Positions 26,747-35,197 of a stretch of 64,000 nt of DNA are shown here, piece after piece. The notes beneath the pieces are model-generated. The model ran no database searches. It was not told where the DNA came from and saw nothing but the letters and a program-made list of their open reading frames with translations. Source of the stretch: Chryseosolibacter sp044507775 (lineage in GTDB: Bacteria; Bacteroidota; Bacteroidia; Cytophagales; Cyclobacteriaceae); NCBI GenBank assembly GCA_044507775.1, contig JBIQIY010000024.1:1-64000 (forward strand), written 5' to 3'. Made by a program: the position numbers and the translations under genes. Every line of letters begins with the position of its first letter. Position 1 is the first letter of the stretch.

Positions 26747-27262
26747 CTACCGGTACCTTCCGCTCGGAAATAAGTACTGAACCACTACTGTCACCAGCGT
26801 CGTAAAGATGGTACTGGTTACTATTTTCCAAAGGGTAAACCAGAACATGCCGAATCCCCCTGCTTCCACGAAAAATAAAACCGAGTGGTGCAAAAAAACC
26901 AGGGGAATCGTATACATCAGGAACCACTGCATTCCATTGACAGCAATGGATGGTGTCGCACTGGCGTCGTAGCCGCCTTGAGGCGTGATTAAAGATAGCC
27001 AATAATTGCGAACGTACATGACCAGCACGCAGGAAAATGCGTGAAGTCCGAGGCTGTCATAGAAAATATCAATGGCGAATCCCATGACGAACCCCATAAA
27101 CATCAGGAACACCGGATTCGATTCCACCGGAAGGAACAACAGGTAGGCCACATACAGAAAGCAAAATGCCGTGTTGAACAGCACAATATTTTTCAGGATC
27201 AGCGCCTGGTAGAGCAGGTAGATGAAAAAAGAGATGATCTGTATGATATTGATCCGACTCAT
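26747..27262 (-). CDS. mreD: Rod shape-determining membrane protein MreD-like
   Basis: 171 aa, almost wholly hydrophobic, with about five membrane helices. The motif GFVMGFAIDIFYDSLGLHAFSC (about 56-77) matches the MreD pattern of Gly/Asp in a membrane helix followed by a small-residue turn. Sequence conservation in MreD is low, so the call rests on this motif and on position between mreC (4-bp overlap) and mrdA (45-bp gap). It is expected to couple MreC to the PBP2/RodA machine. Confidence 0.9.
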   Translation of the reverse strand: MSRINIIQIISFFIYLLYQALILKNIVLFNTAFCFLYVAYLLFLPVESNPVFLMFMGFVMGFAIDIFYDSLGLHAFSCVLVMYVRNYWLSLITPQGGYDASATPSIAVNGMQWFLMYTIPLVFLHHSVLFFVEAGGFGMFWFTLWKIVTSTIFTTLVTVVVQYLFPSGRYR

Positions 27263-28095
27263 TCCTCTTCCGATAATACGGGTTGCATCAATGAGTCCAG
27301 TTCCGGTTTCAGGGAGTTCTTGACTACCTCCACGTACGAGAGCTTCCGGAAGTCCTGCGACAACTTTACCTTCAAATCGTAAAACAGCTCGTCTGTGAGG
27401 TGAACTTCGTCGATCAGCCCTACCATTATGCCCTCCGGAAAAATTGCGTTATATCCTGACGTCAATACCGAGTCGCCCTTGACGGGCTGTACGTGCCGGG
27501 GGATGAATTTGAACTTCACATAGTCCGGGTTGATGCCATCCCACTGGATGGTTCCAAAATGGCCCGTGCGCTTGAGTAACGCGGAGATCTGCACGTCTAC
27601 ATGCAGGATGGAGGTGACCACACTGTAGTGGCGCGAGACCATCCTGACCTTTCCGACGACGCCGAGGGGGCTGATGACGGCCATTCCTGGTTCGACGCCG
27701 TCTTCGCTTCCGCGATTAATAGTTAGAAAGTTCGTGAATCGGTGCACGGTGTTACTGACGACTTTGGCGCTGACAAAATTGAATTGATTCATCACGGTTG
27801 AATCCGTAACAGGGGTCGCCGGTGAAATGTAGTGAAGTTGATTCAGCGCTTCGAATTTGCTTCGGAGCTGCGCATTCTCCTGGGCGAGGGTGCTGTTGAT
27901 CTGGCGCAACAGAAAATATTCGCGCACGCCATGTGAGACGTTGTTCATCGCTGCCACCACACCATTTGAAGAATTAAAGAAACGCGCGCCCTGATATGGA
28001 TTGTTTCCGATAATGAGCCACGCGCAGACAAGTTCTAAAACCAAAAAAGTAAAAAAGGCCCGGTATTGATAAAAAAATAGAAAGAGCCGCTGCAT
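27259..28095 (-). CDS. mreC: Rod shape-determining protein MreC
   Basis: 278 aa. A single N-terminal membrane helix (about 10-28), a periplasmic coiled coil (about 65-90; LLRQINSTLAQENAQLRSK) and the MreC beta domain (VVSNTVHRFTNFLTINRGSEDGV, GMAVISPLGVVGKV, HVDVQISALLKRTGHFG) are in the usual order. It organises the elongation machinery in the periplasm. It lies between mreB (4-bp gap) and mreD (4-bp overlap). Confidence 0.96.
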   Translation of the reverse strand: MQRLFLFFYQYRAFFTFLVLELVCAWLIIGNNPYQGARFFNSSNGVVAAMNNVSHGVREYFLLRQINSTLAQENAQLRSKFEALNQLHYISPATPVTDSTVMNQFNFVSAKVVSNTVHRFTNFLTINRGSEDGVEPGMAVISPLGVVGKVRMVSRHYSVVTSILHVDVQISALLKRTGHFGTIQWDGINPDYVKFKFIPRHVQPVKGDSVLTSGYNAIFPEGIMVGLIDEVHLTDELFYDLKVKLSQDFRKLSYVEVVKNSLKPELDSLMQPVLSEEE

Positions 28096-28099
28096 GCAT

Positions 28100-29125
28100 T
28101 TAGGTCATCAAGACTGCCCGGAATTTTTCAATGTTTTTGAGGGCTGCGCCGGTTCCCCGCACGACCGCCTTCAAGGGATCTTCCGCAACGTGAATCGGTA
28201 ACTTAGTCTTCAGCGCAAGGCGTTTATCCAGGCCGCGCAGGAGTGCGCCGCCACCCGTAAGGTAAATGCCGCGTTCGTAAATGTCTGCGGAAAGCTCCGG
28301 CGGTGAGGTCTCGAGTGCCTTTAGCACGGCTTCTTCAAGTTTGGAGACTGATTTGTCGAGGGCGAAAGCAACCTCTGAATATGATATCTTGATTGTCTTG
28401 GGGATGCCGGTCATCAGGTCGCGGCCGCGGATCTCATAGTCCTCGGGACCTTCATCGAGTTCGGTGAGCGCCGATCCGACTTCGATCTTTACTTTTTCCG
28501 CGGAGCGTTCACCGATGAGCAGGTTGTGCTGACGGCGCATGTAATCCAGGATATCGCGGTTGAAGGTATCCCCTGCTACACGGATGGACTGGTCACAAAC
28601 AATACCGGAAAGTGCGATGACAGCGATGTCAGTGGTACCACCTCCAATGTCGACGATCATATTGCCAACCGGCATTTCAATGTCGATGCCGGTTCCGATC
28701 GCCGCGGCAATCGGTTCGTAGATCATGTATACTTCCTTGGCACCCGCGTGCTCCGCAGAATCTCTTACGGCCCTCTTCTCTACTTCCGTGATACCGGAAG
28801 GAATGCAGATCACCATCCTGTAAGACGGCGGGAACATTCTCTTGCCTGTATCGATCATCTTTATCAGACCGCGAATCATCATCTCGGCGGCCTGAAAGTC
28901 TGCAATCACGCCTTCCTTCAGAGGACGAATAGTCTTGATGTGTTCATGGGTCTTTTCGTGCATCTGCATTGCCTCCCGGCCGATCGCAAGAACCTTGTTA
29001 GCCGCCTTGTCGATAGCGATAATCGAGGGCTCATCGACTACGATCTTATCCCGGTATATGATCAGCGTGTTTGCCGTGCCCAGGTCGATTGCAATGTCGC
29101 TGGTGAAGAAATCGAAAAATCCCAT
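28100..29125 (-). CDS. mreB: Rod shape-determining actin homologue MreB
   Basis: 341 aa. Actin-fold signatures are present: phosphate 1 (IDLGTANTLIY), connect 1 and phosphate 2 (MIVDIGGGTTDIAVIALSG, about 155-175), and the adenosine motif (GIYLTGGGALLRGLD, near 290). It forms membrane-associated filaments that guide side-wall synthesis. It is the first gene of the rod operon; the 212-bp gap upstream, to the purH 3' end, should hold its promoter, although no perfect TAnnTTTG box was found there (closest TAATTTCG). Confidence 0.97.
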   Translation of the reverse strand: MGFFDFFTSDIAIDLGTANTLIIYRDKIVVDEPSIIAIDKAANKVLAIGREAMQMHEKTHEHIKTIRPLKEGVIADFQAAEMMIRGLIKMIDTGKRMFPPSYRMVICIPSGITEVEKRAVRDSAEHAGAKEVYMIYEPIAAAIGTGIDIEMPVGNMIVDIGGGTTDIAVIALSGIVCDQSIRVAGDTFNRDILDYMRRQHNLLIGERSAEKVKIEVGSALTELDEGPEDYEIRGRDLMTGIPKTIKISYSEVAFALDKSVSKLEEAVLKALETSPPELSADIYERGIYLTGGGALLRGLDKRLALKTKLPIHVAEDPLKAVVRGTGAALKNIEKFRAVLMT

Positions 29126-29337
29126 GAGGTAAGGAGGCTTAAGTGTGTTTTAAAATTGATGGGCCGAAATTACATAAATATTGGGTTGTTTCAGCAGTAT
29201 AATACAGCGAAAAAACTTACAGGGGGATGGTATGTCACTTATCTGCGGAACACAGGTTTGATCGACTCACGCCGGGTGCCAACCGTCGACCGCAAACACC
29301 GAAAAACGGGCGGCTATTGCTTGAGAAACAAGTGTGG

Positions 29338-30864
29338 CTAGTGCTTGAAATGCCGGATGCCCGTGAAGACCATTGCCATATTGTTGTCGTCACAATAACG
29401 AATGGAGTCCTGATCTTTCACGGATCCTCCCGGTTGAATCACAACATCGATGCCGTGCTGATGAGCGATCTCAACACAGTCGGGAAATGGGAAGAAAGCG
29501 TCGGATGCCATCACGCTTCCCTTGAGTTCGAAACCAAATGTGCGCGCTTTCTCGATGGCTTGCCGAAGCGCGTCGACCCGTGACGTCTGACCGACGCCAC
29601 TCGCCAGAAGCTGCCCGTTGACTGCCAACACGATGGTGTTGGATTTTGTGTGTTTGCAGATCTTGCTCGCGAACAAAAGCGCATCGGTCTCTCCGGCTGT
29701 CGGTGCGCGCTTCGTCACGACCTTGAGGTCATCGCGCGAGTCGGTTTTCAGGTCGAGGTCCTGCGCGATGACACCATTCAAAAGACTCTTGAACTGGTTC
29801 CTTTCATCGAGCTTCTGCTTCTGCTTGAGGATGATCCGGTTCTTCTTGCTTTTGAGCATTTCCAATGCGTCAGGTTGAAAGTCAGGGGCGATCAGTATCT
29901 CGAAGAAAAGCTTGTTGATTTCGGCGGCTGCATCGGAATCAATAACGTTGTTGCAAGCGAGTACACCGCCGAATGCGGACACCGTATCCGCCGCATACGC
30001 CTTGAGGTACGCGTCTTTAACTGACTGGCCGGTGGCAGCACCACAGGCGTTGGTGTGTTTGACGATCACAAAAGCCGTTTCGGAAGGAAATTCCTGAACA
30101 AGGTTGACTGCGGAATCGACATCTACCAGGTTGTTATAGGATAACTCCTTGCCGTTGAGCTGTTCAAAAAGGCCGTCCAGATCTCCGTAGTACCAGGCAG
30201 CCTGGTGCGGGTTCTCGCCGTAGCGAAGGCGACGCCCCTGCCGCAGGCTCCTTTTGAAAGCCGGGATCTCGGCAGGCGTATTGAAATATGAAAAAATAGC
30301 AGAATCGTAGTGGGATGTTACATCAAAGGCCAGAGCGGCAAAGTGCTTTCGCTGCTCGAGAGTACTGGAGCATTCGGACGCCTTCAGGACGTCCATCACG
30401 GCCGGATACTGGGTACGCGATGATACGATCAAAACATCCCGGTAGTTCTTGGCCGCCGCGCGGATAAGAGAAATTCCCCCGATGTCAATTTTTTCAATGA
30501 TATCTTCTTCAGTTCCGCCCCGGGCGACGGTCTCCTCAAAAGGATAGAGGTCAACGATTACGAGGTCGATCGGCTGAATCTCATAGGCTTCCGATTCCTT
30601 CAGGTCACTGGCTTCGTCGCGCCGGAAAAGTATTCCGCCAAAAATCGTGGGATGAAGTGTTTTTACCCGGCCGCCAAAGATCGACGGAAACCCGGTGAGA
30701 TGTTCGACGGGAACGACCGTGTACCCGAGCTTTTCAATGAACTCCTGGGTTCCTCCCGTGGAAATGAATTCGACCCCCGCCCGGCCCAACTCGTGAATGA
30801 CAGGCTCAAGATTATCTTTATAGAAAACAGAGATTAAGGCTCGTTTGATTTTCAGCGTAGACAT
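29338..30864 (-). CDS. purH: Bifunctional AICAR transformylase / IMP cyclohydrolase
   Basis: 508 aa. The N-terminal MGS-type IMP cyclohydrolase domain (about 1-140) contains STGGTQEF and GRVKTLHPTIFGGIL. The C-terminal AICAR transformylase domain has the catalytic KHTNACG Lys-His pair (about 268) and the closing MAMVFTGIRHFKH. It performs the last two steps of de novo IMP synthesis. Another purine gene, purN, is at 38909, not adjacent. Length is normal. Confidence 0.97.
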   Translation of the reverse strand: MSTLKIKRALISVFYKDNLEPVIHELGRAGVEFISTGGTQEFIEKLGYTVVPVEHLTGFPSIFGGRVKTLHPTIFGGILFRRDEASDLKESEAYEIQPIDLVIVDLYPFEETVARGGTEEDIIEKIDIGGISLIRAAAKNYRDVLIVSSRTQYPAVMDVLKASECSSTLEQRKHFAALAFDVTSHYDSAIFSYFNTPAEIPAFKRSLRQGRRLRYGENPHQAAWYYGDLDGLFEQLNGKELSYNNLVDVDSAVNLVQEFPSETAFVIVKHTNACGAATGQSVKDAYLKAYAADTVSAFGGVLACNNVIDSDAAAEINKLFFEILIAPDFQPDALEMLKSKKNRIILKQKQKLDERNQFKSLLNGVIAQDLDLKTDSRDDLKVVTKRAPTAGETDALLFASKICKHTKSNTIVLAVNGQLLASGVGQTSRVDALRQAIEKARTFGFELKGSVMASDAFFPFPDCVEIAHQHGIDVVIQPGGSVKDQDSIRYCDDNNMAMVFTGIRHFKH

Positions 30865-30894
30865 GTATAGTGCAGACGTTATGTATGGACGGCG

Positions 30895-31731
30895 TCAGAT
30901 ATTGCCCGTCAGATGGTCACTTTCTTCAAATTGTTCGAACTCGATTTCAAAATCATCGGCGTCGTGGAAAGCGGGGAAGCGATAGCGGAAAGCCTCCAGT
31001 GAATTCGAGCTGAGGTCGACTGTCCGCATTGACTCGGTCCCTTCGTTGGTGTAAATGTATTCGCCTTTGGGGCTGATCACCGACGAATTGCCGTTATACT
31101 CGATTCCGTTTCCATCCTGACCTATGCGGTTGACGCCCACCACGTAGGCCAGGTTTTCGATCGCCCTTGCCTTGAGTAAAGTGTTCCATGCGTCTATCCG
31201 TGTCGTTGGCCAGTTCGCGACATATATCGCGACGTCGTAGTTGAGCTTGCGCGTGTGCGGGTCCCACCGGTTGCGGCTCCACACAGGGAAGCGAAGATCG
31301 TAACAGATCAGCGGGCAAATTCTCCAACCCTTCCAGGTGCTCACCAGCAAACTTTCGCCGGGAGCGAAAACCTTTTGCTCGTTGGCCATCCGGAAAAGAT
31401 GCCGCTTGTCATAAGTCTTGAAGTGGCCGCCCGGTTCCATCCAGAGCAGGCGGTTGTAATATCGGTCGTGAACTCGTGCTATATAGCTGCCCAGCATCAG
31501 AGCCCCAGTCTGATCGGCCATTTGCTTCATCCACTTGAAAGTGCGCATATTCATGTGCTCGGCCAGCTTCGGCGCGGCCATGGTAAAACCGGTCGTAAAC
31601 ATCTCCGGCAGAACAATCACATCCGTCGTGTTTCCAATCTGCCATACCTTTTCTTCGAACATCGCGAGGTTGGCCTCAATGTCTTCCCAATGAAGATCGG
31701 ATTGGATCAGCGTGATTTTCAGGTCCTGCAT
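30895..31731 (-). CDS. Carbon-nitrogen hydrolase, omega-amidase (YafV/Nit2 type)
   Basis: 278 aa. The nitrilase-superfamily catalytic triad is visible: Glu in VLPEMFTTGF (about 43), Lys in YDKRHLF (about 110) and Cys in ICYDLRFPVWSR (about 144). The MFTTGF and KRHLF motifs fit the YafV/omega-amidase branch, which hydrolyses alpha-ketoglutaramate or alpha-ketosuccinamate. Its neighbour upstream on the same strand is a methionine-type aminotransferase; together they match the glutamine transaminase/omega-amidase route used in methionine salvage. The substrate is inferred from family and neighbour. Confidence 0.9.
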   Translation of the reverse strand: MQDLKITLIQSDLHWEDIEANLAMFEEKVWQIGNTTDVIVLPEMFTTGFTMAAPKLAEHMNMRTFKWMKQMADQTGALMLGSYIARVHDRYYNRLLWMEPGGHFKTYDKRHLFRMANEQKVFAPGESLLVSTWKGWRICPLICYDLRFPVWSRNRWDPHTRKLNYDVAIYVANWPTTRIDAWNTLLKARAIENLAYVVGVNRIGQDGNGIEYNGNSSVISPKGEYIYTNEGTESMRTVDLSSNSLEAFRYRFPAFHDADDFEIEFEQFEESDHLTGNI

Positions 31732-31839
31732 AGCATTGTAGTGGTTTTCAAAACAGACTGGGATGCAAAGAAAGCCCTTTCGCGGGAAAATTCCCGGAAG
31801 TTTCTGGGGTATTTGCTTCCGCGGTGTAATTGGAGTGGC

Positions 31840-32985
31840 TCAAACCGCCCTCAAAATCGAAGCGGCCTTTTCGAGGGTTTCGTCTTTTTTCGCGAAACAA
31901 AATCGCAGCAAACGATTGTCAGTCCTGTCCTTGTAAAAGACTGACACTGGAATGCAGGCGACCTTGTGCTTCCTGGTCATTTCTTCGGCCATCTCAATGT
32001 CTCCTTTCTCCGACATGGCCTGATAGGAAAACAACTGAAAATAGGAACCCTCGGTCTTCAATGGCACGAACGACGAACCGTTCATATGTTCGAGGAACAA
32101 GTCTCGCTTTTGCTGATAAAACCGACCCAGCTGTGTATAGGTCGTGGCGTCTTTCAGGTATTCCGATAACGCGTACTGGATGGGCGTATTGACGCTGTAT
32201 ACAATGAACTGATGCGTTTTTCTAACCTCGCGGGACAAGACTTCCGGCGCCACGACATAACCCATTTTCCAACCCGTTGCATGGAAGGTCTTGCCGAAAG
32301 AAAAAATCGCCAGACTTTGTGACGCCAACCCCGGTAAAGTGAGCACGCTCTGATGATCGAGGCCATCGTACATAAGACGGTCATAAACCTCGTCACTAAG
32401 CACGATCAGGCCGTGCTTGAGAGCGATATTCTCCAGTTCCACCAGGTCATCGCGCTTCAGCGCCGAGCCGGTGGGGTTGTGCGGCGTGTTGATTATGATC
32501 ATCCGCGTGCGCGACGTGATCTTCTTCCGGACGAGATCCCAGTCCACGGAGAAGCCAGGATAGATGAGGTTGATCTGAACCGGTACCCCACCGTTGAGCC
32601 GTATGGCGGGATCATACGAGTCGTACGCCGGATCGAAAACTATAACCTCATCACCCGGGCTGATAAATGCAGAGATGCATGCATAGATTGCTTCAGTGGC
32701 TCCGGAGGTAACGGTGATGTCCGTTTCCCAGCTGACCTGGCGCCCATAACTATTCTCGATCACCCTTGCTATCGCCTGACGTAGGACAGCCACGCCGGAC
32801 ATCGTAGCATACTGGTTGTGCCCCTTCAGCATGAAATGATGTACCAGGCTAACGAGTTTTTCGTCAATATCAAAGTCCGGGAAGCCTTGCGACAAGTTGA
32901 TCGCCCCGTGCTCGTTGGCCATCCGGGTCATTACGTCGAAGATGGTGGTTCCAACGTCGGGAAGGCGGGAGGAGATTGTTAGCAT
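31840..32985 (-). CDS. PLP aminotransferase, methionine/glutamine transaminase type (YbdL-like)
   Basis: 381 aa. A fold-type I aminotransferase with INLSQGFPDFDID near the N-terminus, NTPHNPTGSAL, the VLSDEVYDRL motif, and the PLP lysine in SFGKTFHATGWKMGY (about 236). These match the YbdL / kynurenine aminotransferase group, which transaminates methionine, glutamine and aromatic amino acids. The omega-amidase gene follows 108 bp downstream. Heptad repeats lie just upstream of its ATG, at 32995-33057. Confidence 0.92.
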   Translation of the reverse strand: MLTISSRLPDVGTTIFDVMTRMANEHGAINLSQGFPDFDIDEKLVSLVHHFMLKGHNQYATMSGVAVLRQAIARVIENSYGRQVSWETDITVTSGATEAIYACISAFISPGDEVIVFDPAYDSYDPAIRLNGGVPVQINLIYPGFSVDWDLVRKKITSRTRMIIINTPHNPTGSALKRDDLVELENIALKHGLIVLSDEVYDRLMYDGLDHQSVLTLPGLASQSLAIFSFGKTFHATGWKMGYVVAPEVLSREVRKTHQFIVYSVNTPIQYALSEYLKDATTYTQLGRFYQQKRDLFLEHMNGSSFVPLKTEGSYFQLFSYQAMSEKGDIEMAEEMTRKHKVACIPVSVFYKDRTDNRLLRFCFAKKDETLEKAASILRAV

Positions 32986-32994
32986 GCGTTAATC

Positions 32995-33251
32995 GTGAAT
33001 CGTGAGACGTGAGACGTGAGACGTGAATCGTGAGTGGTGAGTGGTGAGTGGTGAGCCTGCCGGAGTGATGGCCGGCGCGCCGGCAGGTGATGAGTGATGC
33101 CTGCCGCTGAACGCTCGCCATTCTTTGATCACAATCACGTCTATAATTCAAAGCTTTTTTCAGCAAAAATAAGAAGGAGGCAGAGGCCGAGGAGCCGCAC
33201 GCACACGTCTCACGTCTGCCGTCTCACTACTCACCACTCACCACTCACCAC
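32995..33251. repeat. Heptad repeat tracts and GC hairpin before the aminotransferase gene
   Basis: Nine consecutive 7-bp units fill 32995-33057: GTGAATC, GTGAGAC three times, GTGAATC, GTGAGTG three times, GTGAGCC. A GC hairpin with arms CCTGCCGG and CCGGCAGG follows at 33056-33087. A second tract in inverse orientation (CTCACTA/CTCACCA units) occupies about 33205-33251 and runs into the def stop codon. About 110 bp of AT-richer sequence without a gene lies between. Confidence 0.8.
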
Positions 33252-33253
33252 CC

Positions 33254-33808
33254 TCACTTCCGCAACGGCGCGGTAATCCGATACTCCGTCTCCACCTTGC
33301 CTTTAGAGATGTCTGAGAGTTTTCCCTTCAGCAGGCGCTTCTTCAGGGGAGTCAGGTAGTCGACGAACATTTTTCCTTCGATGTGATCGTACTCGTGTTG
33401 AATGATGCGCGCCTTCATGCCATCGAATGTTTCTTCGAACGCATTCCAGTTCTCGTCGAAATAGCGGATACGGAGTTGCTCCTTTCGAGAGATCCGTTCA
33501 CGGATATTCGGGATGCTAAGACAGCCTTCTTCAAATTCCCATGGAGTGCCCGCTTCTTCTATTACTTCGGCATTTACAAATACCTTTCGGAAGTCCTCCA
33601 TGCCCGGTTCGTCTTCTATACCGGTACCGTCTACAACGAAAAGCCGTATCGGTTTTCCAATCTGCGGAGCGGCAAGACCAATTCCATTTGCCGCTTCGAG
33701 TGTCTCGAACATATCCTCTACCAGCTGTTTAATGTCAGTTCCGGTGTCGATATCCTTCGCTCGCTGCCGAAGGACCGGGTCGCCATACATTACTATAGGA
33801 TAGATCAT
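33254..33808 (-). CDS. def: Peptide deformylase
   Basis: 184 aa. All three motifs are present: GIGLAAPQIG (about 41-50), EGCLS (about 93-97, metal Cys) and QHEYDHIEG (His-Glu-x2-x-His, about 137-145). The enzyme removes N-formyl groups from new proteins in the cytosol. The stop codon TGA (33254-33256) lies inside the first unit of a GTGAG-type heptad tract running on downstream. A TATTTTTG box sits four bases before the ATG. Confidence 0.97.
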   Translation of the reverse strand: MIYPIVMYGDPVLRQRAKDIDTGTDIKQLVEDMFETLEAANGIGLAAPQIGKPIRLFVVDGTGIEDEPGMEDFRKVFVNAEVIEEAGTPWEFEEGCLSIPNIRERISRKEQLRIRYFDENWNAFEETFDGMKARIIQHEYDHIEGKMFVDYLTPLKKRLLKGKLSDISKGKVETEYRITAPLRK

Positions 33809-33812
33809 TGTG

Positions 33813-33820
33813 CAAAAATA
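33813..33820 (-). promoter_or_regulatory. Candidate -7 box abutting the def start codon
   Basis: TATTTTTG on the minus strand is a perfect TAnnTTTG match ending four bases before the def ATG. If used, transcription would begin at or next to the start codon, giving a leaderless message. No -33 partner is evident. Confidence 0.35.
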
Positions 33821-33847
33821 ATACTTTTTGCGGATCAGGGAATGATT

Positions 33848-34264
33848 TCACCGGATCCGTCCTTCCAAAAATGTCTGCAGGATCAAGGTCGCGCTGATCT
33901 TGTCGACGTTTCCTTTCACCTGACGGTCTTTCTTTTTCATCCCGCCTTCGATCATCGCCCGCTGTGCTATGCTGCTGGTGAACCGTTCGTCCACTTGATG
34001 AACGGGCTTATCCGAAAACGCGGACTCTAGCACCATAACAAATTTTCGGACCATGGGTGCGATTTCAGAATCTTCATTTCTGAGATTCTTTGGCATTCCG
34101 ATTACAAAGGCGTCAACCGCTTCCCTTTGGCAGTATTCTTTCAGATAGTTCAGCAGATTATGGGTAGGGACCGTTTCCAGGGGGGTAGCGATGATCTGCA
34201 GCGGGTCTGTTACGGCCAGTCCGGTTCTTTTCAGTCCATAGTCGATGGCCAGCACTCTTCCCAT
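33848..34264 (-). CDS. ruvX: Putative Holliday junction resolvase / pre-16S rRNA nuclease YqgF
   Basis: 138 aa. The RNase H-like fold starts with GRVLAIDYGLKRTGLAVTD (catalytic Asp7), continues with VIGMPKN and closes with VDERFTSSIAQ, the standard YqgF/RuvX motifs. The protein is a soluble nuclease implicated in 16S rRNA 5' maturation and possibly recombination. It lies between def and a hemerythrin gene on the same strand, with short gaps. Confidence 0.94.
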   Translation of the reverse strand: MGRVLAIDYGLKRTGLAVTDPLQIIATPLETVPTHNLLNYLKEYCQREAVDAFVIGMPKNLRNEDSEIAPMVRKFVMVLESAFSDKPVHQVDERFTSSIAQRAMIEGGMKKKDRQVKGNVDKISATLILQTFLEGRIR

Positions 34265-34303
34265 TACGCGTAACAGGTTAGCAAAACCGCGGACGAGCGG
34301 CGG

Positions 34304-35059
34304 TCAGTTCGATTTCGCAAGTTCAAAGAAGGATTTTTTGACCTTGCTTTCCAGGCCCATCGCTTTTGGAAAGAGGATTTCATTTTCGATCCTCGCGTGG
34401 GTGATGAGGCTTTTTTCAAATTCCTTCAGCTCGTTGTAGATGACCTTCACGTGGAGGGGCGCCCGGTCATAGAGCTGATAGTCTTTGGTGATCTTTCGAA
34501 TGCCCTCCATTTCGTCGTCGTGTGCCTCGTGCTCCATGGCGAACTTCTGAACAGAATTCTTTTCCATCAGGTAGAAAAGCTTCCCCGGTGAGAAGGTTCC
34601 TTTCGATGCTTTTTCGAGTGCCAGTATATAATGGAATAGCGTGTCTTCCTCTTCGTAAATGTGCTCGATGAAATCCTCGACGAAGAGCGGGAACACCATC
34701 TTTAAGTCACGCTCTACCTGCAGGTAATCGTCGTGCTGCGCCTTAAAGCTTTCCACCAGGCGAGCGATGTACGGAAGTTTGTGTTTGATGAAAAGGAAAT
34801 GCGAATGTTTGAGGTATTCGATGATGAGATCAATTGGATAGGAGATCAGCGGAAGGTCGGCCTCTTTCAAGTGAGTCGGAGACTCAAGTTCCTTGATGAT
34901 CTGATCAACTTTTAGACCGCACCGTTGACATACCTGTCCCAGGGTCAACTCGGAATATTCATAAAACCGGATTCCCAGGTAAAATAGAACATAGCCATGC
35001 ACGTAGTTCTTGTCGACCAGTTCCTGAATCAGCGTATTTTTTAAGGCGGATTTATCCAT
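34304..35059 (-). CDS. Hemerythrin-domain protein, RIC/ScdA-like with altered N-terminus
   Basis: 251 aa. The C-terminal helical domain (about 75-235) carries the di-iron ligands expected of HHE proteins: His85/His87, HIYEEE (His133, Glu137), HEAHDDE (His177/His180) and HARIENEILFP (His221, Glu225). The N-terminal ~60 residues (LFYLGIRFYEYSELTLGQVCQRCGL) align with the ScdA_N region of iron-sulfur repair proteins, but the usual Cys-Cys after 'GI-F/Y' is replaced by YEY, with a different CQRC instead. Repair of nitrosative or oxidative damage to iron-sulfur centres is plausible; the lost cysteines make the role uncertain. Confidence 0.85.
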   Translation of the reverse strand: MDKSALKNTLIQELVDKNYVHGYVLFYLGIRFYEYSELTLGQVCQRCGLKVDQIIKELESPTHLKEADLPLISYPIDLIIEYLKHSHFLFIKHKLPYIARLVESFKAQHDDYLQVERDLKMVFPLFVEDFIEHIYEEEDTLFHYILALEKASKGTFSPGKLFYLMEKNSVQKFAMEHEAHDDEMEGIRKITKDYQLYDRAPLHVKVIYNELKEFEKSLITHARIENEILFPKAMGLESKVKKSFFELAKSN

Positions 35060-35197
35060 CTATCAGGGTAAATATAATCAGAAAGCGCTAGTTAACAGCA
35101 AAAATCTTTTTCCGGCAATGGATTTGCCTGGTATAGACGATTTTTGTGCCAACCATTTATTTTAGGATTGCGTTATTGTTGTAATTAAATTTCCAGC

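Noticed and set aside
28526..29341. 271-codon open frame on the plus strand over mreB and its upstream region
   Set aside because: Most of it is antisense to the conserved mreB; its composition (many His/Arg/Asp) is typical of a shadow frame.
31783..31796. CGGGAA-AA-TTCCCG palindrome after the aminotransferase gene as terminator
   Set aside because: The loop is only two bases, the stem is short and no T-run follows on the minus strand.
31255..31944. 229-codon frame across the omega-amidase gene and the gap to the aminotransferase
   Set aside because: Antisense to the catalytic core of the nitrilase-family gene; no homology-like motif.
32995..33057. Heptad tract considered as a CRISPR array
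   Set aside because: Units are 7 bp with no spacers and no cas genes are present; it is a simple tandem repeat.
33383..34030. 215-codon plus-strand frame spanning def and ruvX
   Set aside because: It crosses two well-defined minus-strand genes and has no motif of its own.
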